From: Melampsora larici-populina 98AG31
Taxonomy: Eukaryota; Basidiomycota; Pucciniomycetes; Pucciniales; Melampsoraceae
DNA length: 64,000 bases
Direction: 5' to 3'
Assembly: GCF_000204055.1 (NCBI RefSeq)
Contig: NW_006768773.1
Location: 1,333,879 to 1,397,878 of the forward strand
Positions 1 to 10,250 of the stretch are shown piece by piece. A program made the translations under genes and the position numbers. Position 1 is the first letter of the stretch; every line of letters starts with the position of its first letter. The notes beneath the pieces are model-generated. The model did not search any database. It saw only the letters and a list, made by a program, of their open reading frames with translations, and was not told the origin of the DNA.

Positions 1-465
1 ATTCGAATGATCATGTTGAATAAATTCATTTAACAAACTTTCTTTCCAAACGTTTTCTTTTTCTTTTTCTTCTAAATCTTCACAAAACTTAGATTTATAT
101 TTTTTAAGAGTAGAAGAATGATAAACCCGATTTGGAAAAGTTGAACAAGCTTTTGATTTAACAGCATTTAACAAATGATAAGTTGAACAAGCATTGGTTT
201 GTGAAAGATTTGAATCTCTTATGAAATGTCGATCGATTAAGATTATTGAATAGATTATTGAAATGTAAATTATCCATGAGATAGGTTTGGATCTGATTAA
301 ACTTGTGGTTGAGATGTGTTGAGATGGACTTGATGGATGAGAAAGTAATGGAGATTGTCCTTGAAATCATTAATTAGTTAGTTTTGAAAGTATAAAAATG
401 ATTGATAGTAGATATAAAAACTTACCTGGTGATGTAGTCTTCCACTTTCGAAAGAAAGAGACCAT
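1..465 (-). CDS. Type II single-pass membrane protein, 5' part only
   Basis: Two exons are visible, 426-465 (ATG at 465) and 1-359, joined across a 66-nt GTAAG...CAAG intron; the frame stays open to the window edge, giving about 133 residues. The N-terminus is a short basic tail (MVSFFRKWK) and a Ser/Pro-rich stretch, followed by one hydrophobic segment near residues 40-55 (SWIIYISIIYSIIL), then a hydrophilic, Cys-containing, Lys/Glu-rich region that continues off the left end. This is the topology of a type II (signal-anchor) membrane protein. The family is not recognised; a Golgi or ER enzyme is possible, but no catalytic motif is inside the window. Confidence 0.6.
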
Positions 466-1308
466 TTTCAATCACAAACACAAACACACGATCCGATGAA
501 GTTTGATGGATGATTGGTAAATTCAATTTCTGATCGGTTTGTATAGTAAGATGGTATTAAATTGTCGATAGGTTGAGTAAGTGAAAAATCGGTAGTGAAG
601 TATTGCAGATGAGAAGTTTATATCTTATGGGATGTGTGAAGTTTTAGTTGAAGAGAAGACTTGAGAATATTCTTGATGTGTATGCGCAGGATGAAAAAGC
701 TTTGTTCAAGATTGGTGAATCGTGATGAGTTCTCCTTTAGAAATGAAAGATCTTGTTCGGTTAAACTTTAATATTAACTAACTAATCTTCTTGGATTCTC
801 AACTTTAAGTTTTACCCCTTCAAGCCTTCTCTCTCACCTCACCTCACTTCCTTTATCCCTTTGTTTGAAAAAAAAAATGTTTCAAGTTGAAATTGGATCA
901 ACATTAAACTTAAGTTTCTTTTCGACTCATCGAAACCATGGCTATTCCAAAATGAATTTGTTTCAAAACTTAGAAAATTGTATCTAGGGATCACGAAGGA
1001 GAGTAATATCGAACGCAAGGTAAAGATTGACTGAAATGTACGAGGATGCTTTGGTAAAGATTCTAGTCTTGAGGATTGAAGATTGAAGATTGAAGACTCA
1101 AAATTAAATAAGTTTAGAATGAAGGTTGAAGCAATTAAGTAAGTGAATTTTGTAGCTTGATGAATACCTTTCAAGGGACGTTTTTCTTTCAAGTACAAAC
1201 TGACTCCTGCGACCCGTTTACCGACCAGAGGGGATTCTATTGCCGAATGACGTCAAAAGTCAAGACACGAAAGGTGAAAGATTACATAGGAAAGATCAGA
1301 TGGATGTA
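466..1308. other. Intergenic, no supported gene
   Basis: Upstream region of the leftmost gene. It contains a short tandem GATTGAA run near 1073-1097 and poly-purine or poly-pyrimidine tracts. The open frame at 839-1198 on the minus strand has no coding-like composition and no plausible splice partners. Confidence 0.5.
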
Positions 1309-1370
1309 CAGTCAATTCCATAAAGAATGAAATGTTCAAAATTCGAAAAGACCTGATGGTCCGTGCACCG
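1309..1370 (+). repeat. Left terminal inverted repeat of Tc1/mariner element
   Basis: 62 bp starting CAGTCAATTCC, preceded by TA at 1307-1308; its reverse complement is at 5805-5866. Confidence 0.93.
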
Positions 1371-1742
1371 TGGAGCCAGACGAGCTTCGAACCACCAGGA
1401 TCAGCATTAACAATCAGATCCTGTCCAGATCCCGTCTTCTCAAATCTCAACAACGCTCACGAACCTCAATTTTCTTCAACCTTCACGAACCTCGAGTCCT
1501 TTGCATCGTACGACATCTCCAATCTGATGAGAGGACCCTCGATGGCGCGATGGGGTAGCCCACCACGATTGAACTCCGGCCGCGCTAAATCTGGTCATTT
1601 TTCTGGAACACCCATATCCACAGTCTCTTCAATCAACTCAGACCAATCCGATCATTCTTCATTCCCTGTCAAAGCTTTCATATTCATCCCGCTATTTCTC
1701 AGCGTCTCCAATTCAACCTTCATCCTTGATAACCCGTTAGAA

Positions 1743-3447
1743 ATGTCGAATGTTTCTGATATTAGTGCCCAGTACGTCTTCGAATTGAAAATCCAAGGAA
1801 ATCCAACTTACTGATTCTGATCGTTGATTTGCAGGTCCGATTCCGAATTTATGAAGATGGCCAAAAAGTATTTGGCTGATGAAGGTTATGAAGGTTCCAG
1901 TAGTGCCACCCCGGTCGAATTCGATTACAGACACTCTTCTCCGGTTAAAGAAAAATCCCCCGTCAGAGGACCTACTCCATTCATTGCACCTGGTAAGTGA
2001 TACTGACCAGTTGTCTCCTTGATTTTGTGTACTGACATCTATCTGTCTGCCTAGTGGCTCAACCCGAAGTGGTCATGCAGAAGCTGTGCGATTTCATGAT
2101 CACTTTTGGTTTGTTCACTCCGGAAGCAAGCTCGGGGCCCGTCAAGGCTAATCATAAGCCTCGTTGGATTCCGCAAAAGTTGCCCATAACGCAGCAACAA
2201 ATCGAGGTTACAAATTCTTCCTTGGACCGTCTCAAATCTCACCTGTTCACCATTGCTGACAAGGTCACCGATGACCGGTCCGGTGGCATGTCGGCCCTCT
2301 TTCAAACTGCCGACGCCAACAATCAGCTCTCCCTCGCCATTTACATCGTTGGCCATTCAACTTATGGCAAGGGTAAGGAAATGAAGGCCTCCACCGATAA
2401 GGAACTGCAAGACTTTTTTGCGGTGGTGGTGAAGAATGCGACCTCCGAAAACGGCCTCATGTTGACGACGAAAAATCCTTCCAAAGCTGCTCAACAAGAA
2501 AACGAGGTACGTGTGGTCCACTCACCCTTTCACTCATCTCTCCCATATCAACTTTGATCATTTCTCTTTTTGTTTTTAGAAACGATCTTTGGCTCACGCA
2601 GTTTTGGCCGCTCGAAACGTCGTTCAACATGGGCACACGACTTCGCAAGACGAGCTCGATCATTCTGACCCGGTTCCCAAACAGAAACAGATCTTGACAG
2701 ACTTGATTGCTCATCATAAGGCGCTTGGCAACACCTGCAAGGAGGGATATTGCCTAGTCGATAAGCTTCAACCTACCCGAATCATGACCTTGTCCTTTGA
2801 ACACATGGTCAAGTGGGCGAAAGCTATAGTATGTAGTTTTTTCGCCCTTCTCCCTTGTAATCACTTTGGTTGACGTATGTCAAACAATCTAGGCCGCTGG
2901 AATTGACGGGGTTACCAAGGATAACCCACCACCAAAAGATCCAGCCTTCAAGTGGCATTCCATCAAGCGGGACCTCGTAACGACGAACCCAATCATGTCC
3001 TCTAAGCGTTCAAAGACATCGAATCAAGAACTCAAAGTGGCACGATCGCCTGGGACTCCCTGGGGTTATGCTGAGATGCAGGATATGGATGTGGAGGTAG
3101 ATCGTCAGGAGGCAAAGAGACTAGCGTACCTTTCGACCATCCACGATTTTGTGGCATTTGCTGACGTGCCTGAAAATGAGGAGGACCTTGTCATCGAGGC
3201 GTTTGAAGACCATGGGATTCAAAATTTTTATCCTTTCTTATTCCCGGGTTCATACGACGCGCGCGATATGGAGCGATGGGGAATCCCATTTGGGACTGGT
3301 TGGGTGTTGATGGAGTGTGCTCGCCGTTTCTACCATCATCTTGTTGATGTTGAAGAAAGCAAGCTGCGAGACATGGCTTATGTTGTTCCGGATTCCGAAG
3401 ATGACTGTGACATCAAAGTGATGCCTTCTAAAAATTTCAAAAAATAG
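1743..3447 (+). CDS. Second gene of the Tc1/mariner element, unknown function
   Basis: Five exons in continuous phase: 1743-1771, 1835-1992, 2055-2506, 2580-2828, 2893-3447, all GT-AG, giving 480 residues. The frame is also open upstream to 1332, inside the left terminal repeat, so an N-terminal extension of up to 137 residues is possible; 1743 is the conservative start. The C-terminal region (about residues 370-440) has the pattern of a SAM-like helical bundle, with an acidic-hydrophobic stretch, DHGIQNFYPF, and later ERWGIPFGTGWVLMECARRF. No catalytic motif is recognised. Because it lies wholly between the inverted repeats it should move with the transposon; a role as a DNA- or protein-binding partner of the transposase is an inference only. 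Confidence 0.75.
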
Positions 3448-4368
3448 TTTCCTTCTCTTTCCTACTCCAAAAACGCCTCGATATGTAGTTTGACAAACAT
3501 CAAAAATTTTTATGGTTGAACCAATAACAAAATGTCTCATGTGATTCGATTTCCACTCAAAAAAGAAACCAGTATGTTGCTAATCAAATGTTTTTGTATT
3601 AGTGTTTCACCTTTTTTGTTTAAAAAAAATCATACTGCCTCCCGATAAAATACTACTATGATTACCATCGATTGTTTCCCTGGTTTTTTGTTAGTTTTGT
3701 GTTAGTTTTGTGTTAGTTATGTGTGCAATTCCTCTGTTTGCTGGCTGAAAGATGTCTCATGTGGCAATGTGAAATCATAATCATGCCTCTGATCACAACC
3801 GAACCTTCCAAATGCGAGCGAGCTAGCTATTGGCTCTCCCCCTTTTTTGGTGAGCACTGTGAGATATGGGAATTGACGGCATTTCGAAAGGTCACATGCT
3901 TTGGAAAGTGACTCGTCGATTATTGAAATCGCGAATCACTTTGCCCAATTGACTCAATGTGGTGGTCTTCACATTGAGTCAGCGGAAAGGTGACTCAATG
4001 TCAGGTGTACGTTAGAGAACATGGGACCACTGCAGTTGATACTCATTATGATAAACCAATCAAGAGCCATCTTAGCATTTCATTTGGGCAGCTCGGACGC
4101 ATCACAAAGTATAGGAGATCATCTGAGCGTGATTAAGGATCGATTTGACAAATGGACAACACAAGTAATCGGTAAGCACACAAGAGACAACTGAATGTCG
4201 TTCAAAATCATTGAAAGATAACGGAACTGAGAACAAAACACAACAAATTCAAACTTTCATAACATAGCACAACAATCGCTATTAAGAGGACAAACTGAGC
4301 TATTCGAAAGCGCTATTCAAAGCAAACAACAACCAAATTACTTGAAAGGCATTCAAGAGGGAATGTGT
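3448..4368. other. Non-coding interior of the Tc1/mariner element
   Basis: Lies between the convergent stop codons of the two element genes. It contains a short tandem GTTAGTTTTGT run near 3689-3720 and a local repeat of GACTCAATGT around 3951-4001. No open frame with coding character is seen. Confidence 0.5.
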
Positions 4369-5532
4369 CTAATGATCAAACCTAGCATTGTATCTAACCC
4401 AATAGTGCCGAGTGGTGTAACACGCGTGTGCAATGAGGGGTTGCATCAACCGCCGAGTCATGACTCTGGCGGCCAAAAGGAGGAGGTATTCGGCCTTGTC
4501 GGCCTCGAAAAGCCATCGATCTTCTCTTTTCAACCAAGACTTGGTACAGTGAAAAGCGTTCTCGATGGGGTTCATGTCAGGTGAATACGCTGGGAGATAG
4601 ATGACCAGGATTCCAGCCTGGTTGCAAAGGTCCAAGATTCTTCCACCATGATGAACTCGTGCATTGTCCATGACTAGCACCGAGTTTGGCCCAGGGTATT
4701 GGTTCATCACCGGGAGCTAGAATGAAATGTTTATGTGGCCCAACCCAAAATGAGAAAACATGAATAAACTAACGTGAAGGGGAATTAGAAGGATGCCTTA
4801 CCAAGTCATTCTTCAAGAATAGCTCCACATCGATCCTGCGGACCGGCCCCTCTAGAACAACTCCTGCGATCATTCCCTCCTCGCTAACGGCAGGGAGGAG
4901 GGTCCAATGACTACGTTCGGTGTATCGGTGCTGGCGAATTGTGCGAGTTCCTCGCTTGGCCCAACTGTGGGTTCAAGAAGCATCACGACCAACAACTCCG
5001 CTTTCATCTACCAGTGAAAGCGGGTTAGTAATATGGACTCGCTCGAGGAAATGTGAATCAATCACGTACCAATAAAAACCAGGTATTCGGGTGGTATTCC
5101 TGCCACCCGAAACATAAAATCGGTCCGCTCTACCGGGGATTGATTCGGATGCACTCCTCGTGTGACTAACAGAGATAGTCCTAGACGCTGATGAAGTTCA
5201 CGACAGAGGGTTGCACAAGAGATAGTCAACCCTGTTAAAGCAGCAATCTCTATTTGCAACTCGTCCAAGTAGACCGCGGGGCAATCGTTCACAAGGTCGT
5301 GAAGTACGGCAAGGTTCTCGTCAGACAAAAGAAAGGGTCGACCTCGTGTCTCGTAGGTTGCTGGGTCTCTGATGACGCTGTTCGTGTTGCGTAAGCAATT
5401 TTTCCATCGGTATAGCGAAACTGGGGATATGTTGGATCTTAATCGAATGTTGATTTCGGCCAGAGGAACACGCTCCATGGCCAATCGAGTGGCCAGGAGC
5501 TTGAGATCCTCGGAATATTGTTGAAATCCCAT
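4369..5532 (-). pseudogene. Tc1/mariner DD34E transposase with one in-frame stop
   Basis: Three exons on the minus strand: 5070-5532 (ATG at 5532), 4802-5007 and 4369-4716, phases consistent, 339 codons. The N-terminal 150 residues hold a helix-turn-helix of the Tc1 type (start MGFQQYSEDLKLLATRLA). The catalytic core has Asp155 (first residue of DES at the start of exon 2), Asp240 in VMDNARVHH and Glu275 in SPDMNPIEN, with 34 residues between the last two (DD34E). Codon 166, just after the first catalytic Asp, is TGA; at this site related transposases often carry Arg, and CGA to TGA is a single C-to-T change. All other parts look intact. Alternative splicing around the stop would lose the first catalytic residue or the frame, so this copy is probably non-autonomous. 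Confidence 0.85.
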
Positions 5533-5804
5533 CTTTGGGGGTCGAATGGAATGGTCGGAAAGACGGAAACACAGGAAACCCGGTTGGAAACAAACAATCG
5601 GAAAAGGGCGACTCGGCAGGTGATTCAGAATGGATGGGAGGGTCAACCCCAACCCCCAACGAAGAAAAACAAGACCAGAAAAAAAAACTTTCAAAAAACA
5701 AAGACTAAAAAAAAGGCAACTAGAAGAAACAATCATCTGCAGATCATCGAGTGCGTGAGCACTTATTTGACAGCGTGGCCTGATCAGATGTGGCCGGTGC
5801 TGCG

Positions 5805-5866
5805 CGGTGCACGGACCATCAGGTCTTTTCGAATTTTGAACATTTCATTCTTTATGGAATTGACTG
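5805..5866 (-). repeat. Right terminal inverted repeat of Tc1/mariner element
   Basis: Reverse complement of 1309-1370, followed by TA at 5867-5868. Confidence 0.93.
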
Positions 5867-6127
5867 TAGATGTTTTTTTGTTTAAGATCAGATCCTTGAA
5901 CAGGTCTGTCCAAAATTGCTACGAATCCTGTTATTGCCAAAGCAAAGATGTCTTCTAGAATCAAGACCTCGTTGAACTAAAAACTACTAAAAAAAGTTTC
6001 TTTATAGCTTTCATCTGGAGAGTCACTGGGACTCCCTCGCTCCTTGCAGTTTCAAGTGAAACCCCTCTAAAGCCATGCCCCCCCATGGAAAGGAAATACG
6101 GCTACAGTAGTTAACGTCTACTTTGTA

Positions 6128-6216
6128 CAGTCGTTTTCAAAAAGCTTGCCCAAATTTGCCCGCAAAACTCGAGCAATTTGGCGGTGAATTTGCGGCAAGC
6201 TTTTTGCAAACGACTG
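6128..6216. mobile_element. 89-bp MITE with CAGTCG termini
   Basis: Ends are CAGTCGTTTTCAAAAAGC and the inverted CAGTCGTTTGCAAAAAGC; the repeat continues through GCTTGCC. Flanked by TA on both sides. Almost the whole element is the two arms plus a short centre containing CTCGAG. Likely mobilised by a Tc1/mariner transposase, and nested near the left end of the 6105-7692 element. Confidence 0.75.
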
Positions 6217-6358
6217 TACTACCTTCCGACCAGCCAAATGAAATCTTGTTTTTGAGATCAAAAATGACTACCTCAATGACTACCTTTTAAGTTGATAATT
6301 AGACAAGTACATTCAGGAGAGTAAGTGTAATCTATCTATATCTCCTTGGGACCATCTG

Positions 6359-6811
6359 ACACCGCGGGAATCAATTAGCTCAAAACCCAATTGAACCGAA
6401 TTTCGGTGTCTGGGTTTGAAATTTCCTCAAATTGTGAATTTCGTTCACAATTTGTTTGCAATAGGTTTGCCAATTGCCCTCGAGCGGTACTCTGTTGGCC
6501 CCGCGTATGTATGTACAGCTACAACATACAACAACAACCCCATTTCCGACCATTGAGCCAGCTTTCCTTTGTCATGCATCCTCAGTCTTGATGCTCTGCA
6601 CATTGATGAATCTGTGGTGACTGTTGTTGAAAGGCGTTGTTGTTGTATGATGTAGCTGTGCATACACGGGGCGAGCAGAGTACCACTCAAGGGAAATCAG
6701 CAAACGTATTGCAAACGAGTTGTGAACAAAATTCACAATTTGAGGAAATTTTGAACCCGGACACCAAAATTCGGTTCAATCGGGGTTCAAGCTAATTAAT
6801 TCCCGCGGTGT
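6359..6811. repeat. Foldback (long inverted) repeat
   Basis: Two arms of about 175 bp, 6359-6535 and 6635-6811, are diverged reverse complements, starting ACACCGCGGGAAT at both outer ends and approaching ACAACAACAA at the centre. A short open frame on each strand (6391-6591 and 6445-6690) is only the two arms being read, not a gene. No clear target duplication. Confidence 0.75.
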
Positions 6812-6890
6812 GAGGCATTGATAGATTTTTTTTCACTAGATGGTCAACATTTGGGCCCAAGCATAAGCTAGGCACTTAAGCCCCTTAGGT

Positions 6891-7036
6891 TAGGTACATA
6901 AGGTCTTAAGCCAAGTACTTAAGGTCTTGAGCCAAGTACTTACGGTCTTAAGCCAAGTACTTACGGTCTTAAGTCAAGTACTTAAGGTCTCAAGTCAAGT
7001 ACTTAAGGTCTTAAGCTAGGTACTTATAGTCTTAAG
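6891..7036. repeat. 21-bp minisatellite
   Basis: About seven imperfect copies of a unit near GTCTTAAGCCAAGTACTTAAG, with scattered substitutions between copies. Confidence 0.85.
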
Positions 7037-7694
7037 TGTCTGTGACAATGTGGACTTACACAGACCGGGGCCAGCTATGTGTCAGTGGTCCTGTGGTAGA
7101 CCCAACGGGCTTAACAGCAGGGTGGATTGTAGGGAGAAGTGTTTGACCCAGGTGTGATGCAAGCTTTGCATATGTATCACAAGTTGCCTTGGGAAGCTTT
7201 TTAATACTCTGATGGTAGTGTATAACATCCTTTCTTTGTTAATCTTCAATAACCCAACCATGTTCTCAAACCATATTGGTTTGCCCTCACTTTTAATCTC
7301 TCAACCTCCAATGATGTATATTTGGGCTATTGTTCACTTTCAAGAATTCCTACACAATCATGAACCTCATTTTGAAAGTTCACACTCATTCACAAGGTCA
7401 TTCTAACAAAAGCCAAGACAAAAACAAGTAGAGAAAAAAAATAAAGTAAACAAAAGGAGCAAGAAGAATTTTTAAGGAAATGACAAGAAAAAGAGGAGGA
7501 AACAATGTAACAAAGTTACATCACGTATAGCGGGTGTGGAAAGTTTCCAACCACTACTTGACCCTTGTACATGGTTTTTTTTCAAATCCATGCCAAAAAA
7601 AATAAAAATCAGAAATGCCTGACAATTGGGCCCGCGGCCAGCCCCGGGGCCGCCCGTAGTCAGGTGTAGCACAGAGTAGACGTTAACTACTGTA

Positions 7695-9734
7695 CATGCT
7701 GAAATCCCTCTAAAGACATGAAAAGCATGGCTCAACATGAATCATGGCTTGAAACGGGTTGGACTCTCAGCTGGTCTTGTTGAGAAAAAAATCCAATATG
7801 CTATGAAACTTTTCTGAATCTCTACTGAAGAAAACAGTGATGAAGTAAAACATTTGAAGGATTCATACCCTCCTGACTCTGACTGGTAAGCTGTTGGTGG
7901 CTTTACATTGAAAAAAATCATTTATTTGTTTTTCTTTCAAAGTTTGGGTATGGGTTACTACAATAGGCCAAAATATGTATGAGATTCTGACCAATTTTGC
8001 CCCCATCCAACTTGAGAGAACCAAAGAACCATGGCTACAGGAATGTTGAAGATTTATAGGGGTACAGCTTTGGAAGGGTTTGGCTGTATATATTTAATGC
8101 AACCTCAAATTCAATAACAGCTTCATCAACCATACATAAGGTTGTACTTACATCATTCTTGAGGGTGAACAAAAATCTCAACAAAATCAATGGTGCAAAT
8201 TACTTGCACATACAGTCTTGTGGAATAAAAGGATTGATCATGTATGTAATCGAATTTGCATCTCAAAGATCTTAAAACATCAAGTAAACCAAAGTTTGTT
8301 TCTTATGAGCCCAGAAGCTTACCAGAGCATACTTGCTGACAGATAGAGATGTAATGTTATATGTGAAGCTGTGACTTAGGTCTACCAACTCCTGTGAGAC
8401 TGCATACTCTCTCACTCATGTAGCCAGGGGGATTGTTGAGCTGTTGGATGTGTGCTTGAATGATTCATCACTTGCAGTCTGGAGGAGATGTATTGTAGAC
8501 AAATGTACCCACCATAGTGACAACATTGGCACCCACAAGCTTCTGTAGCTCAGTGGTAAAGGCAGCACTCTAGTAAATGTCTCAGTTATCACTGGGGTCA
8601 TAGATTATTTTTCTTTTTCTACTTTTGTTGTCTGTGTTGTTGCTTGACTGGTCAAATTGACATGAATGATTCCTATATCAATATTCATGTAATGATGAGA
8701 ATTCAAGATGAAAATTATGAACTTAGGCAACTGATTGAAGGACTGATTGGTAGGCCATGACTGGCTGTAAAGCACTGACTAGTCAAAATCAAAGGCACAA
8801 GACAATAAATCCTGAAGTGTGGCTGGTTACAAATTAGACATCATTTGTCCTTTTTACTTCTGATTTACTCAAACAGTGTTATTAATGAGAGATAGATGAT
8901 AGAATAATCACGCTTACCAATTATGTGGGCACTATTTTTAGACTATAAAGTGGTACCATATTCCTGATGAAAGATGTGTGAAAAATGTGATGTGACTCCA
9001 AGGAAAGCTCCAAGATGGCTAGGTCTACAAGTTTTCAGCACTCACAAAGCCTTTCATCTCAATACACCAAGGTATTGGTATTACAATTCTCTTACCATGC
9101 CATGTCAGCAAATCTTGCCACATAAAACCCACTGCCACATCACAAGCATAAATCAAGACTTGTGCCATATTCAATTACATACCTTATCATGTATGAAGTT
9201 TAATTACATAAAAGTTGTGTCAGGAATGATCAAGCAAAACCATACACAATCTAAATTGCTGCTTGAAGCAACAGTACTTGTGTCACATTTTATGAGATAG
9301 ATGATAGAATAATGATGCTTACCAATTATGTGGGAAATATTTTTAGACTATAATGGCTCCAAGGAAAACTCCTCCCTTGTGTCGCATTTTATGCCTCATA
9401 AAGCAGGTCATCTGATCAGCTTTCTGGCCACCAGTGATCCAGGTGCTTGATTTGTCTATGTATGAACTTTGATTACATAAGCTTCGTGTTGGGAATGCAC
9501 GCGCAACGGCATACACAATCTAGATCACTACTTGAAGCACCGGTACTTGTGTCACATTTTATGAGATAGATAGAATCCAGCTTGACATCACTACTCAAAC
9601 GCAACACACCACATACTTGATTTGTATCCAGCCATTCTTTTTTTCCAAAGATGTGATGCGCTGTGATTATCTTGATTATCTTCTCTGTAACCACCATTCC
9701 CATTTGGTGTAAAAAGAGAGAGAAAGGCGACATA
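7695..9734. other. Gene-poor repetitive interval
   Basis: No coding-like open frame. It holds two pairs of diverged direct repeats: 8887-8949 with 9293-9355 (around ACCAATTATGTGGG and ATTTTTAGACTATAA) and about 9200-9300 with 9470-9573 (around TACTTGTGTCACATTTTATG). These suggest local segmental duplication. A tRNA-like relic is listed separately. Confidence 0.6.
8539..8601 (+). pseudogene. tRNA-Thr (AGT)-like relic
   Basis: The sequence begins GCTTCTGTAGCTCAGTGGTA, a match to the acceptor stem, D-arm and internal A box of eukaryotic tRNA, and continues through a CTAGTAA anticodon loop consistent with anticodon AGT (Thr). The 3' half has no GGTTCRA B box and no stem complementary to GCTTCTG, so it should not fold or be transcribed as a working tRNA. 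It may be a degenerate gene or the head of a tRNA-derived SINE. Confidence 0.4.
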
Positions 9735-10250
9735 ATGGATCAGAAGGCTCTTGTGATTGCGTACATGGACACCTCTGAAGGGAGACGAATTTTACTGAGC
9801 CTCCCAAAGAAATCGGCGGAGGAACTTGGGCATGGTTTTCCACGTGGGGCGGTCAACGTGGCTGAGGAGAATAACGAGCAACTTACTGCCTGCCGCGAAT
9901 TGAAGGAAGAAAGTAAGTAGAGATAATCGATTTCCGCTGAGGCAATGCTTCTGCATTCTGATTATCACATTTGTTGTCTATTCTAACTGACAGCTGGCTA
10001 CACGGGTAAAATCTTAAACATCAAGGAGAGTTGGACAGAACAGCACCCAAGAAATGCATATGACATAAAATTTACTGCTTTTCTTGCACACATTGAGGAG
10101 GGAGCAACGCCTGTAGATGAAAAGGACACAAAGGATCGCAAGAACGTTTGGGTGAAAGAATATGAGGTCTCAAAAAAGGTTTCCAGAAGACAGACTTCAT
10201 TGACAGCCTGGGAAAAGCTTTCCAAAAGGCTTCCCAGTCATATGAAGTGA
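9735..10250 (+). CDS. Nudix-type hydrolase
   Basis: Two exons, 9735-9912 and 9994-10250, GT-AG, giving 144 residues. Residues about 37-61 form a Nudix-like box: FPRGAVNVAE, then after a short spacer RELKEETGY, split across the intron. The Gly, the first Glu and the RExxEE core that bind the metal-pyrophosphate substrate are present, but the distance from the first Glu to Arg is two residues longer than in the classic consensus unless a neighbouring Glu takes its place. The rest (aromatic VWVKEYEV near residue 110, short basic C-terminus) and the small size fit the fungal diphosphoinositol-polyphosphate or diadenosine-polyphosphate hydrolase branch; the substrate cannot be read from sequence. 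No signal peptide from this ATG; a GTG-led hydrophobic extension in the same frame (from 9663) is unlikely to be used. Confidence 0.8.

Larger units (their letters stand above)
1309..5866. mobile_element. Tc1/mariner-like DNA transposon with two genes
   Basis: A 62-bp sequence at 1309-1370 recurs as an essentially perfect reverse complement at 5805-5866. Both outer ends begin CAGTCAATTCC and both are flanked by TA (1307-1308 and 5867-5868), the standard Tc1/mariner target duplication. The 4,558-bp interior carries a DD34E transposase on the minus strand (4369-5532) and a second five-exon gene on the plus strand (1743-3447), arranged tail to tail with about 0.9 kb between them. Most Tc1/mariner elements are 1-2 kb with one gene, so the length and the second gene are unusual. 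TIR identity suggests a fairly recent insertion, although the transposase has a stop codon. Confidence 0.9.
6105..7692. mobile_element. Non-autonomous element with CAGT ends
   Basis: The sequence TACAGTAGTTAACGTCTACT at 6103 recurs inverted, ending at 7694; 23 of 24 bases match including four more inward. Both sides are flanked by TA, so the ends match Tc1/mariner style. The 1.59-kb interior has no transposase; it contains a nested 89-bp MITE, a foldback repeat and a minisatellite, listed separately. The short inverted repeat is the only boundary evidence. Confidence 0.55.

Noticed and set aside
839..1198. 119-codon minus-strand open frame
   Set aside because: Low-complexity composition, no splice partners and no recognisable pattern.
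1332..1742. Open frame in front of the second Tc1 gene as part of the protein
   Set aside because: It starts inside the terminal repeat and has no coding-like pattern until near 1700; kept only as a possible extension.
6391..6690. Two opposed short open frames
   Set aside because: They are the two arms of the foldback repeat read in opposite directions.
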